From Trichoplusia ni (Eukaryota; Arthropoda; Insecta; Lepidoptera; Noctuidae), in contig NC_039493.1 of assembly GCF_003590095.1 (NCBI RefSeq), forward strand, positions 5,952,001 through 6,016,000: a stretch of 64,000 bases of DNA. Direction: 5' to 3'. Shown here piece by piece: positions 9,947 through 19,850 of this stretch. Both the position numbers and the translations under genes were made by a program. Position 1 is the first letter of the stretch, and every line of letters begins with the position of its first letter. The notes under the pieces are model-generated. The model made no database searches. It had not been told where the DNA came from and was given only the letters and a program-made list of their open reading frames with translations.

Positions 9947-11851
9947 TTATAATATTAATACTTCTTTTAGTCTTTTCTTAATAGTTACTTTGCTTACTTC
10001 TTTGGACATATTTCTTATAAAGTCTAGTTTATTAAATATTACAGGAGTTATATATTTCCTCGTTCTTTTACCATAATAATTTCTTACAGATGGTATTACA
10101 TATTTACCCTGTTCAACCCGCCTAGTGCGATAATTATGTGCTATTGGATTTTTGTACATATTTAGCTTACATTGTTCTAATGCTATAAGGTAATCTACTT
10201 TTGCATGCACTGGTAGTATTTTACATATTTTAAATAATTCGTCGTAGTTTTGTTTGCACTTTAGTTTAACTTTTTTCCTAACTAAATATTTAATTATTCT
10301 TATTTGTAACTGTTTAATGCGATCTAATTGCGTTTTGAACGTGAGGCCATAACTACTTAGTCCATAACTAATTATTGAGTCGACGAGTGCATAGTATACT
10401 ACATATAAAACTTTTCTATTCACAAAGCTACTCAAATGAAAGAATTTGCTTAGGATTGATTGCAGTCTATTGCATACCTCATTAACGTGAAGTTTCCAGT
10501 TAAGTTCACTATCCACTGTCAAACCTAGGTACCGGAATTTATCTACTACGTCTATAGCTACGCACTGGCATCCTATTTTGTTGTGGTGCAGACATTCGTA
10601 AGTATGTCCGTAGATAGGTATACTTAACTTACCTTGTTTATTGTAGTGACTATACGGGGAACTGATGTACATTACCTTTGTCTTAGCGAAATTAATTATT
10701 ATGCCGTTATCATGTGCCCATTTAATGATATTTTCAAAATCTTCCTGTATATGCATTTGTGCATCTCTTGTGTTATTGGACGAATACATTAAACACATGT
10801 CATCCGCGTACATGAACATCTTACAATGCTTTATTACGTTAGTGACACTATTGACATGCATAATATAGCCAACGGGGCCGTACACGGAGCCGGTCGGCAC
10901 ACCGAGACTCACGCTTACCTCTTCTCCTGTGGTTCCGTCTATCGAGGTGCGGATAGTCCTATTCTCCAGATAACACTTGAACCACCTGCTGACGGGGCCT
11001 CTGATGCCACATTCATCCATTGCTCGTAGCAGCACCTCGTGGTCCAGAGTGTCGAAGGCCTTTTTATAATCAATAAACAGAGCAGCAACAAACTTACCCT
11101 CGTTGAGACTGTTGTTGACGTAGTCTGTGAACTGCGTGAGCGCGGTGGCGGTGCTGCGTCCGCGCCGGAACCCGTGCTGTGCTTCTGATATTATATTATT
11201 TTGTTCTAAGTAACTACTTATTTCATTAACAATTACTTTTTCTGTTATTTTATTTAATACAGATAATATCGCGACTGGCCTATAGTTGCCATAGTCTATG
11301 TGGCTCCCCTGTTTATATATAGGACGTATGATAGATTTCTTTAAAATATCCGGGTACATTCCTTTATCTACACACATGTTTATAAATTTCGCTAATACTG
11401 GGCTTATTTGTTTTTTGACTTGTTTAATATCCTGTACTCTAATTCTATCTATTCCAGGTGCTTTATTAAAATCTAGTTTATTTATATATTTTTCTATAGT
11501 GCTTGCATCTACCTTTCTAAAATAAAAAGACATATTAATTGGCTTCACATATGAGCTCCTATCTAGAAAATTGTTATTGCAATTATGCTTAATTTTTAAT
11601 ATTTCTCCAGTGAAGGTTTGAGAGAACTTATTACATATATTATAAACAGTATTTGTTGGCCCTAAGTATTTTAAAATAACACTATCTAAGCTAGTTTTAG
11701 GGTTACCTATCCATTTATTTATATTAGACCATATTTTTCTAGAATTCTTATTACAATTCTTTATCTCAAGCTGTCTGTATCTATTTTTAGCGATGTCTAT
11801 TAATTTATTTACTTTATTTCTGTATCTTGTATATATTAATCTATTATTCAT
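9947..11851 (-). CDS. ORF2 C-terminal part: reverse transcriptase of the LINE
   Basis: A 634-residue open frame covering the reverse transcriptase and the C-terminal region of LINE ORF2, which copies element RNA at the nicked target. Visible motifs are NYRPVAILSVLNKITEKV (residues about 189-206), HGFRRGRSTATAL (226-238), FIDYKKAFDTLDHEVLL with the first catalytic Asp (D261), GVPTGSVYGP (317-326), and the YADD box (348-351) with the other two catalytic Asp. The usual LINE motif is GVPQGSxLGP; here Gln and Leu are replaced by Thr and Tyr. The N-terminal endonuclease lies in other frames upstream, so this Met (11851) is only the first Met after a frameshift, not the native start. Confidence 0.9.
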   Translation of the reverse strand: MNNRLIYTRYRNKVNKLIDIAKNRYRQLEIKNCNKNSRKIWSNINKWIGNPKTSLDSVILKYLGPTNTVYNICNKFSQTFTGEILKIKHNCNNNFLDRSSYVKPINMSFYFRKVDASTIEKYINKLDFNKAPGIDRIRVQDIKQVKKQISPVLAKFINMCVDKGMYPDILKKSIIRPIYKQGSHIDYGNYRPVAILSVLNKITEKVIVNEISSYLEQNNIISEAQHGFRRGRSTATALTQFTDYVNNSLNEGKFVAALFIDYKKAFDTLDHEVLLRAMDECGIRGPVSRWFKCYLENRTIRTSIDGTTGEEVSVSLGVPTGSVYGPVGYIMHVNSVTNVIKHCKMFMYADDMCLMYSSNNTRDAQMHIQEDFENIIKWAHDNGIIINFAKTKVMYISSPYSHYNKQGKLSIPIYGHTYECLHHNKIGCQCVAIDVVDKFRYLGLTVDSELNWKLHVNEVCNRLQSILSKFFHLSSFVNRKVLYVVYYALVDSIISYGLSSYGLTFKTQLDRIKQLQIRIIKYLVRKKVKLKCKQNYDELFKICKILPVHAKVDYLIALEQCKLNMYKNPIAHNYRTRRVEQGKYVIPSVRNYYGKRTRKYITPVIFNKLDFIRNMSKEVSKVTIKKRLKEVLIL

Positions 11852-11879
11852 GTTATTCGGTGAAGATTTCCAAGCCTGA

Positions 11880-12966
11880 AAAGCAAATCCCTATATTCTA
11901 ACTTTTTTTTTGAGTTCACTATCTACCCAAGGTTGCGTAATTCTCTTTTCCTTTTTTATTATTTCTATTTTACATGTATTGTAATGTTTCATCAAAAATC
12001 TTGTGTAGTTTTCATACATTAAATTAGGACAATTAATTTGCAATAATTCTGACCAATCAACTGCTTCTAAACTAGCGCGAACCATTTTTTCGTTTAAAAT
12101 TGTTTGTATTTTAAAATTATTATTGGATACCTCACCGATTTTTGCCAAGCTAATTCCAACCATATAGTGATCGGATAGGGTACAAGTTAGCAAGTGCGCG
12201 CGCGCATCGAGCGGCCGGCGCGGCCCGCGCGCACGCACACATGGTCAATATTCGAGGAATTCAGCCGGCCGTCCACGATCGCTTCGCGCGTCGCCTCGGT
12301 CGTAGGTATTGCACTTTGCAGGCCGCTTTCACACAACATGATTTTATAAGCATTTAGACTCGTGTCTGTATGTTGACTTATATTAATGTTGACATCTCCC
12401 ATTAATAATAATTCTTCTGAAAATGGAATTTGTTCAGTATGGCTTCCAATTCCGCAATGAATATTAGCTTGTTTTTGTTTGGTGGTCGGTATATAGCCAT
12501 TATGTGTGTAGTTCTGTTCCCATTTGTAAGTTTTCCATATGTCAATTCTGTTGCTTTTAGTGCTATTTGTGGCATTACTGTAGTAAAAGTCAAGTCTTCT
12601 CTTACATACACCAGTATCCCACCTCCTCTTCTTGCCTCCCTGGTGTTAGGAAATACTATATATCCCGGAATTTATACAATGAAACTTCTTCACTTTTTAT
12701 GTTCACTTCTGTAAGAACTATGACACTTATTGTTCTGTTGACTATACAATGACTTAATAAGACAAGCAATTGGTTAAATTGTTTTCGCATAGATCTTATG
12801 TTCAGGTGTATTATGTTAATATATTTATTGAGAATTGTTTAGACCAAGTATAATATCATCATATCTATTATATTCAATATCGGTTGTATCCAAGTTTAAA
12901 GTATCGAATTTTATAATTTTGGAAATCACGTAGTGTGCGCAGAGTGTTTCGTTGTCGTCAAGTTCC
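11880..12966 (-). pseudogene. ORF2 N-terminal part: apurinic-type endonuclease, frameshifted
   Basis: Read across several frames, this region gives an exonuclease-endonuclease-phosphatase fold endonuclease: HLNIRSMRKQ, then VLTEVNI (catalytic Glu), REARRGGGILVYVRED, MAIYRPPN, LLLMGDVNIN (Asp-Asn), SNIDHVCV and LSDHYMVGISL (the SDH motif). The frame must change near 12830, 12670, 12425, 12215 and 11870. The lesion near 12215 lies in a GC-rich block at about 12190-12240 that stands out from its surroundings. The endonuclease cannot be made from this copy as it stands. Confidence 0.85.
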
Positions 12967-12975
12967 TAGAAATGT

Positions 12976-13902
12976 TCAAGGACATTTTTTGTTATTGTCG
13001 CATAGCTGTTTTATGTCGTTTTCTGATTTAATACGAATAATCTTTTCGTTCTCGCTCTTCTTAACAAGTATGTTGGAGTTTTTGTGTCCATATGTACTTA
13101 TATAGGTGTTTTAATTGGTTTCTGGTCTCCCAAAATAACAATCTCGTGGCCTTAGTTAAGTCTTCATTTATGTAAATTCTGTTGTTATTGTTGTTGCCAT
13201 ATAAGTCTCCATTCGTGATGCGATATTTTCGTTTTTGCAACCACTGGTCGCGAGCCTGTTTCGACCGCAGCTTCACCACAACCGGGCGAGGTCGATCTAC
13301 CCCCGATTTGGGTGTAGTTGGGTGAGCTCATCCTCTCAAACTTTCTATATCTTCTGGATTCAAACTTAACTTTGCGGCAACGTCCTTGACTATGTCTTGT
13401 ATGTTTTTCGTCTTCTTTATTTTTCTCCAGGCACGCTATTTCTATGCTTTTTCTTTTTCTTTCTTCTCCAAGCTAACTACCCTTTCTTCTAGAGCCGCAT
13501 TGCACTTTTCAAGATATACATTCCGTTGTTCTATAGCCTTTATTTTATTTTCTGCAGTCTTTTTGAATTCCAGCATTTGCTGGTATTGTTCGGCATAAAA
13601 ATCTACAGTATCCGTGAGATCGTCAAGTTTTTTCTCTAGATTATAGATAATCTCCAGCTTCTTGTTCATATCTATTAACAGTTTTTCGACGGTAATCTTC
13701 TCAGGATCTATATCAATGGTAGGCGCCTGCAGGTATACTTTGGAGCTACATTTCTGACACTCATCGCATATCTCTGATTGCAAAAACTGCTTTAAACTTC
13801 TCACACATTTCTTATGATATACAGATTCACAAGTCCCTTTACACTTAATTACTTCTTCCTTAGCCAATGACAAAAACAGTTTACATTTTTGCACTGCACC
13901 AT
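12976..13902 (-). pseudogene. ORF1 of the LINE: PHD-like finger, coiled coil, FP25K-like domain, disrupted
   Basis: Nucleic-acid binding ORF1. From the ATG at 13902 the frame is lost after a few codons in an A-run; the next frame (13894-13442) gives a Cys/His-rich PHD-like finger (KCKGTCESVYHKKCV, CDECQKC) and then a long coiled coil (EKKLDDLTDTVDFYAEQYQQ and following). After the stop at 13442, another frame (13279-13061) encodes KLRSKQARDQWLQKRK, RIYINEDLTKATRLLFWETR and YKYIWTQ, which match the FP25K-like domain known both from a baculovirus protein and from many insect LINE ORF1 proteins. The C-terminus (VKKSENEKIIRIKSENDIKQ) follows in yet another frame. An in-frame TGA also interrupts the linker before the FP-like part. 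Confidence 0.8.
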
Positions 13903-13977
13903 TTTTTAACTTTTTTTTTTTTTTTTACTGTTACACAATTTCCGAAATAATAATAACACGTCCGCACGCAGAGCGCT

Positions 13978-14977
13978 NNNNNNNNNNNNNNNNNNNNNNN
14001 NNNNNNNNNNNNNNNNNNNNNNNNNNNNNNNNNNNNNNNNNNNNNNNNNNNNNNNNNNNNNNNNNNNNNNNNNNNNNNNNNNNNNNNNNNNNNNNNNNNN
14101 NNNNNNNNNNNNNNNNNNNNNNNNNNNNNNNNNNNNNNNNNNNNNNNNNNNNNNNNNNNNNNNNNNNNNNNNNNNNNNNNNNNNNNNNNNNNNNNNNNNN
14201 NNNNNNNNNNNNNNNNNNNNNNNNNNNNNNNNNNNNNNNNNNNNNNNNNNNNNNNNNNNNNNNNNNNNNNNNNNNNNNNNNNNNNNNNNNNNNNNNNNNN
14301 NNNNNNNNNNNNNNNNNNNNNNNNNNNNNNNNNNNNNNNNNNNNNNNNNNNNNNNNNNNNNNNNNNNNNNNNNNNNNNNNNNNNNNNNNNNNNNNNNNNN
14401 NNNNNNNNNNNNNNNNNNNNNNNNNNNNNNNNNNNNNNNNNNNNNNNNNNNNNNNNNNNNNNNNNNNNNNNNNNNNNNNNNNNNNNNNNNNNNNNNNNNN
14501 NNNNNNNNNNNNNNNNNNNNNNNNNNNNNNNNNNNNNNNNNNNNNNNNNNNNNNNNNNNNNNNNNNNNNNNNNNNNNNNNNNNNNNNNNNNNNNNNNNNN
14601 NNNNNNNNNNNNNNNNNNNNNNNNNNNNNNNNNNNNNNNNNNNNNNNNNNNNNNNNNNNNNNNNNNNNNNNNNNNNNNNNNNNNNNNNNNNNNNNNNNNN
14701 NNNNNNNNNNNNNNNNNNNNNNNNNNNNNNNNNNNNNNNNNNNNNNNNNNNNNNNNNNNNNNNNNNNNNNNNNNNNNNNNNNNNNNNNNNNNNNNNNNNN
14801 NNNNNNNNNNNNNNNNNNNNNNNNNNNNNNNNNNNNNNNNNNNNNNNNNNNNNNNNNNNNNNNNNNNNNNNNNNNNNNNNNNNNNNNNNNNNNNNNNNNN
14901 NNNNNNNNNNNNNNNNNNNNNNNNNNNNNNNNNNNNNNNNNNNNNNNNNNNNNNNNNNNNNNNNNNNNNNNNNNNNN
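13978..14977. other. assembly gap, 1,000 N
   Basis: Exactly 1,000 N, which suggests a placeholder of fixed size. It hides the 5' end of the LINE and the promoter and 5' UTR of MED27. Open frames that cross it are artefacts. Confidence 0.99.
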
Positions 14978-14981
14978 CACA

Positions 14982-15881
14982 ATGAATCAGACAATGAGTG
15001 TAGAACCATTGAACTCTGCACTAAACTCGCTGCGAGTGCTACGATCGAGTGTCAGTCACGTATTTGAGACCCTTTCCAATGGTCTGCGGGCTGACCACGG
15101 CGAAGATGGCAAAGATAAGTTTCTTTTAGAGCTTCAAGAACTTCTGAACAACGTAAACATAAACTTGCGAGACTTGGAGCAAACAGTGAATGGGCTGCCC
15201 ATACCTACAGCCCCTTTTAACTTGGGCACAACGACATATCTCAGCCAAGAAACCACTCAAGACCGGCAAGCGCTCTACACGCAGCTAGTAAACAGTTACA
15301 AATGGACGGACAAGATCCACGAATACAGTTCGTTTGCACACACGCTGCTCAGTCAGAACTCGCTCAAACGATCATATATCAACTCTGGAAGCACTAAACG
15401 ACGCGGGAAATTACAGAGCAACCACAACGTTGCGCCACTGCAAGTCGATAATGTAATCAACAACATAGATAGGTCATACAGTGACATGAAGATAACAATA
15501 TCTAGACCATTTGCAAGCAATGCAGTAGTGCAGATAAACCTCAGTCATGTACTGAAGGCTGTGGTGGCCTTCAAAGGGCTTCTCATGGAGTGGGTCATGG
15601 TGAAAGGCTATGGTGAAACCTTAGACCTGTGGACTGAGTCCCGGCACCATGTCTTCCGGAAAGTGACTGAGAATGCCCATGCAGCCATGTTACATTTCTA
15701 CTCTCCTACTCTACCGGAGCTGGCTGTGCGTTCATTCATGACATGGTTGCATAGTTACGTGAATCTCTTCAGTGAACCATGCAAGAGGTGTGGTAGCCAC
15801 CTGCACCACACCTCCCTGTTGCCTCCTGCATGGCGAGACTTCCGAACCCTGGAGCCGTTTCACGATGAATGCAAGCAATAG
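14982..15881 (+). CDS. MED27: Mediator complex subunit 27
   Basis: Subunit of the Mediator co-activator (upper tail/head junction), which links transcription factors to RNA polymerase II in the nucleus. The 299-residue single-exon frame has the usual length. The N-terminus is helical (LNSALNSLRVLRSSVSHVFE), the middle has the NLSHVLKAVVAFKGLLMEWV core, and the C-terminus carries the conserved zinc-site signature CKRCGSHLHH with WRDFRTLEPFHDECKQ, typical of MED27. The start lies four bases after the gap; a second Met at residue 5 is possible, but no upstream extension can be checked. A hairpin and an AATAAA (15947-15952) follow. RCC1L is convergent downstream. Confidence 0.95.
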   Translation: MNQTMSVEPLNSALNSLRVLRSSVSHVFETLSNGLRADHGEDGKDKFLLELQELLNNVNINLRDLEQTVNGLPIPTAPFNLGTTTYLSQETTQDRQALYTQLVNSYKWTDKIHEYSSFAHTLLSQNSLKRSYINSGSTKRRGKLQSNHNVAPLQVDNVINNIDRSYSDMKITISRPFASNAVVQINLSHVLKAVVAFKGLLMEWVMVKGYGETLDLWTESRHHVFRKVTENAHAAMLHFYSPTLPELAVRSFMTWLHSYVNLFSEPCKRCGSHLHHTSLLPPAWRDFRTLEPFHDECKQ

Positions 15882-15898
15882 TCCATGTGGTATTGAAT

Positions 15899-15930
15899 GG
15901 AGGAACTCATCAACACTTGAGAGTTCCTCC
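15899..15930 (+). repeat. perfect 10-bp inverted repeat in MED27 3' UTR
   Basis: GGAGGAACTC (15899-15908) and GAGTTCCTCC (15921-15930) can pair perfectly around a 12-nt loop. It begins 17 nt after the MED27 stop and ends before the AATAAA at 15947. It could be an mRNA stability or protein-binding element; there is no direct evidence. Confidence 0.5.
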
Positions 15931-15952
15931 TTTCAATATACAATTCAATAAA

Positions 15953-16468
15953 ATACAAAGGACACTAGAAAAGTTGATGAAACATGTGTGTATAGCTGTG
16001 TGTTCTGATAGATTTTATAACTATAGCTTTGTAATATACTTTTAAGTAGCAATAACTTTAGATAAGTGTATATTTCAATAAATGCCTTTATTAGTCATTT
16101 TTTCTAATGAAATCAAATAATTGTTTTACTTTAACTATTTCATATGACCAATGGATGTATAAATACTTATATACCATTGTTTATCAGTTTTCTCTCAGGG
16201 GTCTATAAAAAATTTTGCAATTGTGTATTTTAGCAATACACAATAGTTGAACTAATGGATGGCAGAGCTAGATGGTGTGCTTAATAAACAAGGACAAGTG
16301 TAGTTTTTGGGGATTGTTTAATATTTGAAATAATTATTTGTTTATAGTTAAAATTCTCTTGATGTCATTAACATCTATGGCTTATGCAGAAGCAATAACA
16401 ACGAAAATGCAGGTCTCTTCATCAGTTCAAAAATTTTAATAAAACAATAACTTACTATAATAATATAA
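15953..16468. other. intergenic region between convergent MED27 and RCC1L
   Basis: A second AATAAA for MED27 lies near 16077. The RCC1L poly(A) signal (AATAAA on the minus strand) is at 16474-16469. Nothing else is seen. Confidence 0.6.
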
Positions 16469-16493
16469 TTTATTAGCTAACAGTCTTATTAAA

Positions 16494-19235
16494 TTACACA
16501 AATGGCTTACATACAGCTACAGAATGGTCTACACTACATGACACTTTTAGTACATGAGCTCCTATAGCCACTTTGAGGGGGAAATACTGGTCTTTGAGAT
16601 GTCCTAGTCCGAGACAGCCTTGTCTATTCCGGCCCCACATGTAGAGGTCTCCATTATTTGTGATGGCAGCTAAATGGCCTATTCCACAAGCAACCTTCTT
16701 AACCGAACAGTTGGGGTTGAACTCGTTACGTCCGAATAGCGCCGGTGGTATCTGTTTTGGTTTCGGACAAGTCTGAACGTTTGGACCCAAGCCTAGCAGA
16801 CCGTATCCCCAGACAAATGCGTCACCTGCCTCTGAAATAACAAAATATAAATTCTATGATATATTTCTAGTTAGGATTATTTTTAGATGTATTTTTCTGT
16901 ACTACAGTTCAAAAGATGAGACTTACCATTAACAATCAAACAAAACGATCCTCCGGCCGCGATGTCTGTGATCTTGCCTAATCCCTTAGTAAGCTCAAGC
17001 AGTGCATACGACATGTTTACTTGCTGTGAAGGATTCTTCATGGGTACTTGGCCGTATTCCGAATTTCCCCAGCCGAACAGCTCGCCTTGATCTGTAAAGT
17101 CAAGTTATCGTCATTGTTTAAAAGCAAAGAAAATTGCTATCGCACCATTCGTATAATAAAGACCGCCTGGTATTTTGATTCATAGAGCAACAACTTTTGT
17201 TTTAATTCGTAATTTAAATTCTACACTAGTATATTTACCAAAACTGTCGAAATAATGTCGAAGTCATAATCTATGACTTGAAGATTCAATTTACCGAAGT
17301 TTTACGCTTGCATGAGGAATTTCGGGTTTGCTCCATGACCATTAGCTTATTATTACATGACCTTATAATAGTGGGTTCACCATTCTGCAGTTAGGAGTGT
17401 GACATATAACAAAACTCACCATTTAGCGCTAATACACAGTCACCAGTAGAGGCAACTTTCACAATCTTCTCAGATGTGATGTCTCCTTGTACGGGCGCAG
17501 GATACGCCTGGTTCTCGAATGTTCCGAGCCCCGTTTGTCCGTCGGCGCCCCATCCGCAAGAGTACACTTTCCCACCCTCTGTTAAGAATAAACTGAAACA
17601 ATTACAGTAAATGGTGGGTATATGTACAAAAACATACCTTACTGATATGAAATAAAGTCTCTTTTTGTGTGCTTGCAGTCCAAAGCTTTGTTTAACGTGT
17701 ACTTACGTATGGTCTTGACCGCAGCATACATCGACAAGTTTCTCCTTATTCAACTTCTTAATGTTGTGTGACACCATGCTGCCTTTGTACTCTTCGTTCG
17801 AGTTGATCTTTCGGCCGCACTGGCCGTACGCATTGTTACCCAGTGTGAATACGCCTTCATTGTCTGTTAGGACTGCCGTGTGCGCGCGACCTGCTGATAG
17901 GCCTATGACCTGAAGAATACGTACAAGTCTACATTATAACCAAAAACATAGTCATATAGTATTTAAAATTTATCCTCATTCATATATTTGTTATAGTTGT
18001 TTAATTATGACATTGAATCAACAGTTGAAGCGACGATGCATGGTGTGGCAAGTGAACTATTCGACTTGAAAAAGTATCTGTGTGTAATTTAAAATAGAAG
18101 AAAATGAAATTCTAAATTTAAACACATTCTAGAATGTCTCCACTGTGTTCGTCATGTACACACCTTAGTTTCCAAAGACTTATAAGGGAGGTATATGGGT
18201 GCTGGACTCAGCAGTAGTTCAAGCGGATGTCCTGCGCGCGGCGCGTGGTAGCCGATCTGCGAGTCCGTGTTGATGCCAGTGCCGAACACTTTGTGTTGGC
18301 CGTCCGTCTTTATGGCAGCCACTGTGAACCCGTAACCTGCTGCTACTTCTGCTATCTACAATGTAGAGGAAGATCTATGGTGAAAAACGGGCGGGACAAA
18401 CAGAAAAAACGAGAAAGTGTTGACACTTGACAGTTCGTCTGCGCCTTCTTGCTATTCTCATTTATTTTTCTTTTACATTTTATAAGGAAAGTAAGTTAGT
18501 GACCTCGGCGTCTGAAATGTCTTTGGTTGGTGCCTAAACAACAGGCCATCTTTGCAAAATCTTTATATACCAACTACAATATAACTTTTAATAACTTACA
18601 TCAAACCTCTCAGCAAAAGTGGATCGCATAGGGTACCAGCAATGCGTGAAATCTCTCCTGTACTGTTTGCGGCCTTTCTTCCCCCGCGGTATGTGGATGC
18701 CGAGAGCTCCCGTCTCCGCCAGGCCCCATACATACATTCGGCGGTCAGAACTCTTACTGACGGGGTATTGGAATACTACAAAATAATAATGTTAATAGGC
18801 GTAAATATGATCAACGTTAAGCTTTACTCAATTCAAATTGTATTTATATATGTAGTTAAATATTTATGGACTGAGTTTTGAGTGCTTTAATTTATTAATG
18901 TATTGTAATAATTAGATTCAATTAATTAATATGTAATCTGAGGGTGATTTTTTGGAATGTTTTCCAACTTTTAACCAAGTACCGCATCAAGGCTAATAGA
19001 GCTGTTTACCCATTAATTGCATCATTGCTTACACCATAGTAAAAATAAAATATGTATTTATTAATTATGAATATTGCATTATTATAAATTGGTATTACGC
19101 ATTAAAATATAGTTAATTACTTGGAAGCGATTCTTCTTCATCCGGATCTGGAATTTTCTTTTTTGTTGTTGCATAGCAGCGAGTACTAACTACACTTGAG
19201 ATTCTATTTTTTAATATCACTCTTACAGAATTCAT
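16494..19235 (-). CDS. RCC1L: RCC1-like G exchanging factor-like protein, mitochondrial (RCC1L/WBSCR16)
   Basis: Seven-bladed RCC1-type propeller. Human RCC1L is mitochondrial, with roles in mitoribosome assembly and OPA1 exchange. Exons on the minus strand: 19235-19121, 18775-18600, 18355-18164, 17909-17707, 17592-17420, 17091-16927 and 16831-16494. All phases match (1, 0, 0, 2, 1, 1), giving 453 residues against about 464 in human. The N-terminus (MNSVRVILKNRISSVVSTRC) is a plausible mitochondrial presequence. Repeats follow with typical strings: RRMYVWGLAETGALGI, HKVFGTGINTDSQIG, GVFTLGNNAYGQCGR, KVYSCGWGADGQTGLG, GELFGWGNSEYGQ, AFVWGYGLLGLG, DLYMWGRNRQGCLGLG. The poly(A) signal on the minus strand is at 16474-16469. 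Confidence 0.92.
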
Positions 19236-19850
19236 TTTTTATGCAAATTAGAACATTTTTTATAAATAATTTTGAATTCTGTGTAATTTCTTGAGGTTAT
19301 TGCAAAAACAACATCTTTCGAGAATTTGACATTGACAGCCACATAAAATCCATTTTACGTAGAAAAGGTTAGATGAGATTACATTAAATTTTATTTCATT
19401 GAAAATGTATTTTATTATAATTTTTATATGTTGTTGATAATATTACGGCGAAAAGTACTGTCTATCTGTATTAAGTCTACAGTCCATACCAAATTCTATC
19501 AATAAATCAATATTTGTCTAAGCGATTGATTGTCAGAGTTACCAACGTCCAATCATTAAAACTTTAGCGTTCATAACATTAGATTGTCGTATGGGATGAA
19601 TATAAAGGGTAAAAAATCCAAGAAAACAAAAGAAGAAACAAAATAATTTGTTGAAAAGAGTATAAAAAAACAATTGAGTATTGTTTTGTTATGCTTCCGT
19701 ACACATTTAATCGGATAATACAATTAATTACAATTTAACTTTGTGAATTGAACATCAATCTTACACAAACTGTTTATACCGTTAATGAACTGACACATAA
19801 AACTATTTAACACCGAATATGAGATATTGACATTGAAAATGTATGTGAAA
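19236..19850. promoter_or_regulatory. RCC1L promoter region and Zw10 3' flank
   Basis: About 600 bases between the RCC1L start and the Zw10 stop, both genes on the minus strand. It should hold the RCC1L promoter and the Zw10 3' UTR and poly(A) signal. No specific element is convincing. Confidence 0.5.

Larger units (their letters stand above)
9600..13977 (-). mobile_element. CR1-like non-LTR retrotransposon, near full length, decayed
   Basis: A LINE in minus orientation. It has an A-rich 3' tail (plus-strand T run at 9600-9609), a 3' UTR with a hairpin, an intact reverse-transcriptase frame (11851-9947), an endonuclease region broken by frameshifts (about 12966-11880) and an ORF1 with PHD-like, coiled-coil and FP25K-like parts (about 13902-12976). 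The HLNIRSM start of the endonuclease and the RT motif order fit the CR1/Jockey side of LINEs; I did not resolve the clade. The 5' end lies in or next to the assembly gap, so a target-site duplication cannot be tested. It separates shf/COQ7 from MED27. Confidence 0.9.

Noticed and set aside
13061..13279. integrated baculovirus gene (FP25K similarity)
   Set aside because: The frame lies between a PHD/coiled-coil ORF1 part and a LINE endonuclease in the same orientation; FP25K-like domains are known in LINE ORF1, so no viral insertion is needed.
13906..15021. long minus-strand frames of 349-371 codons
   Set aside because: They consist almost wholly of N from the assembly gap.
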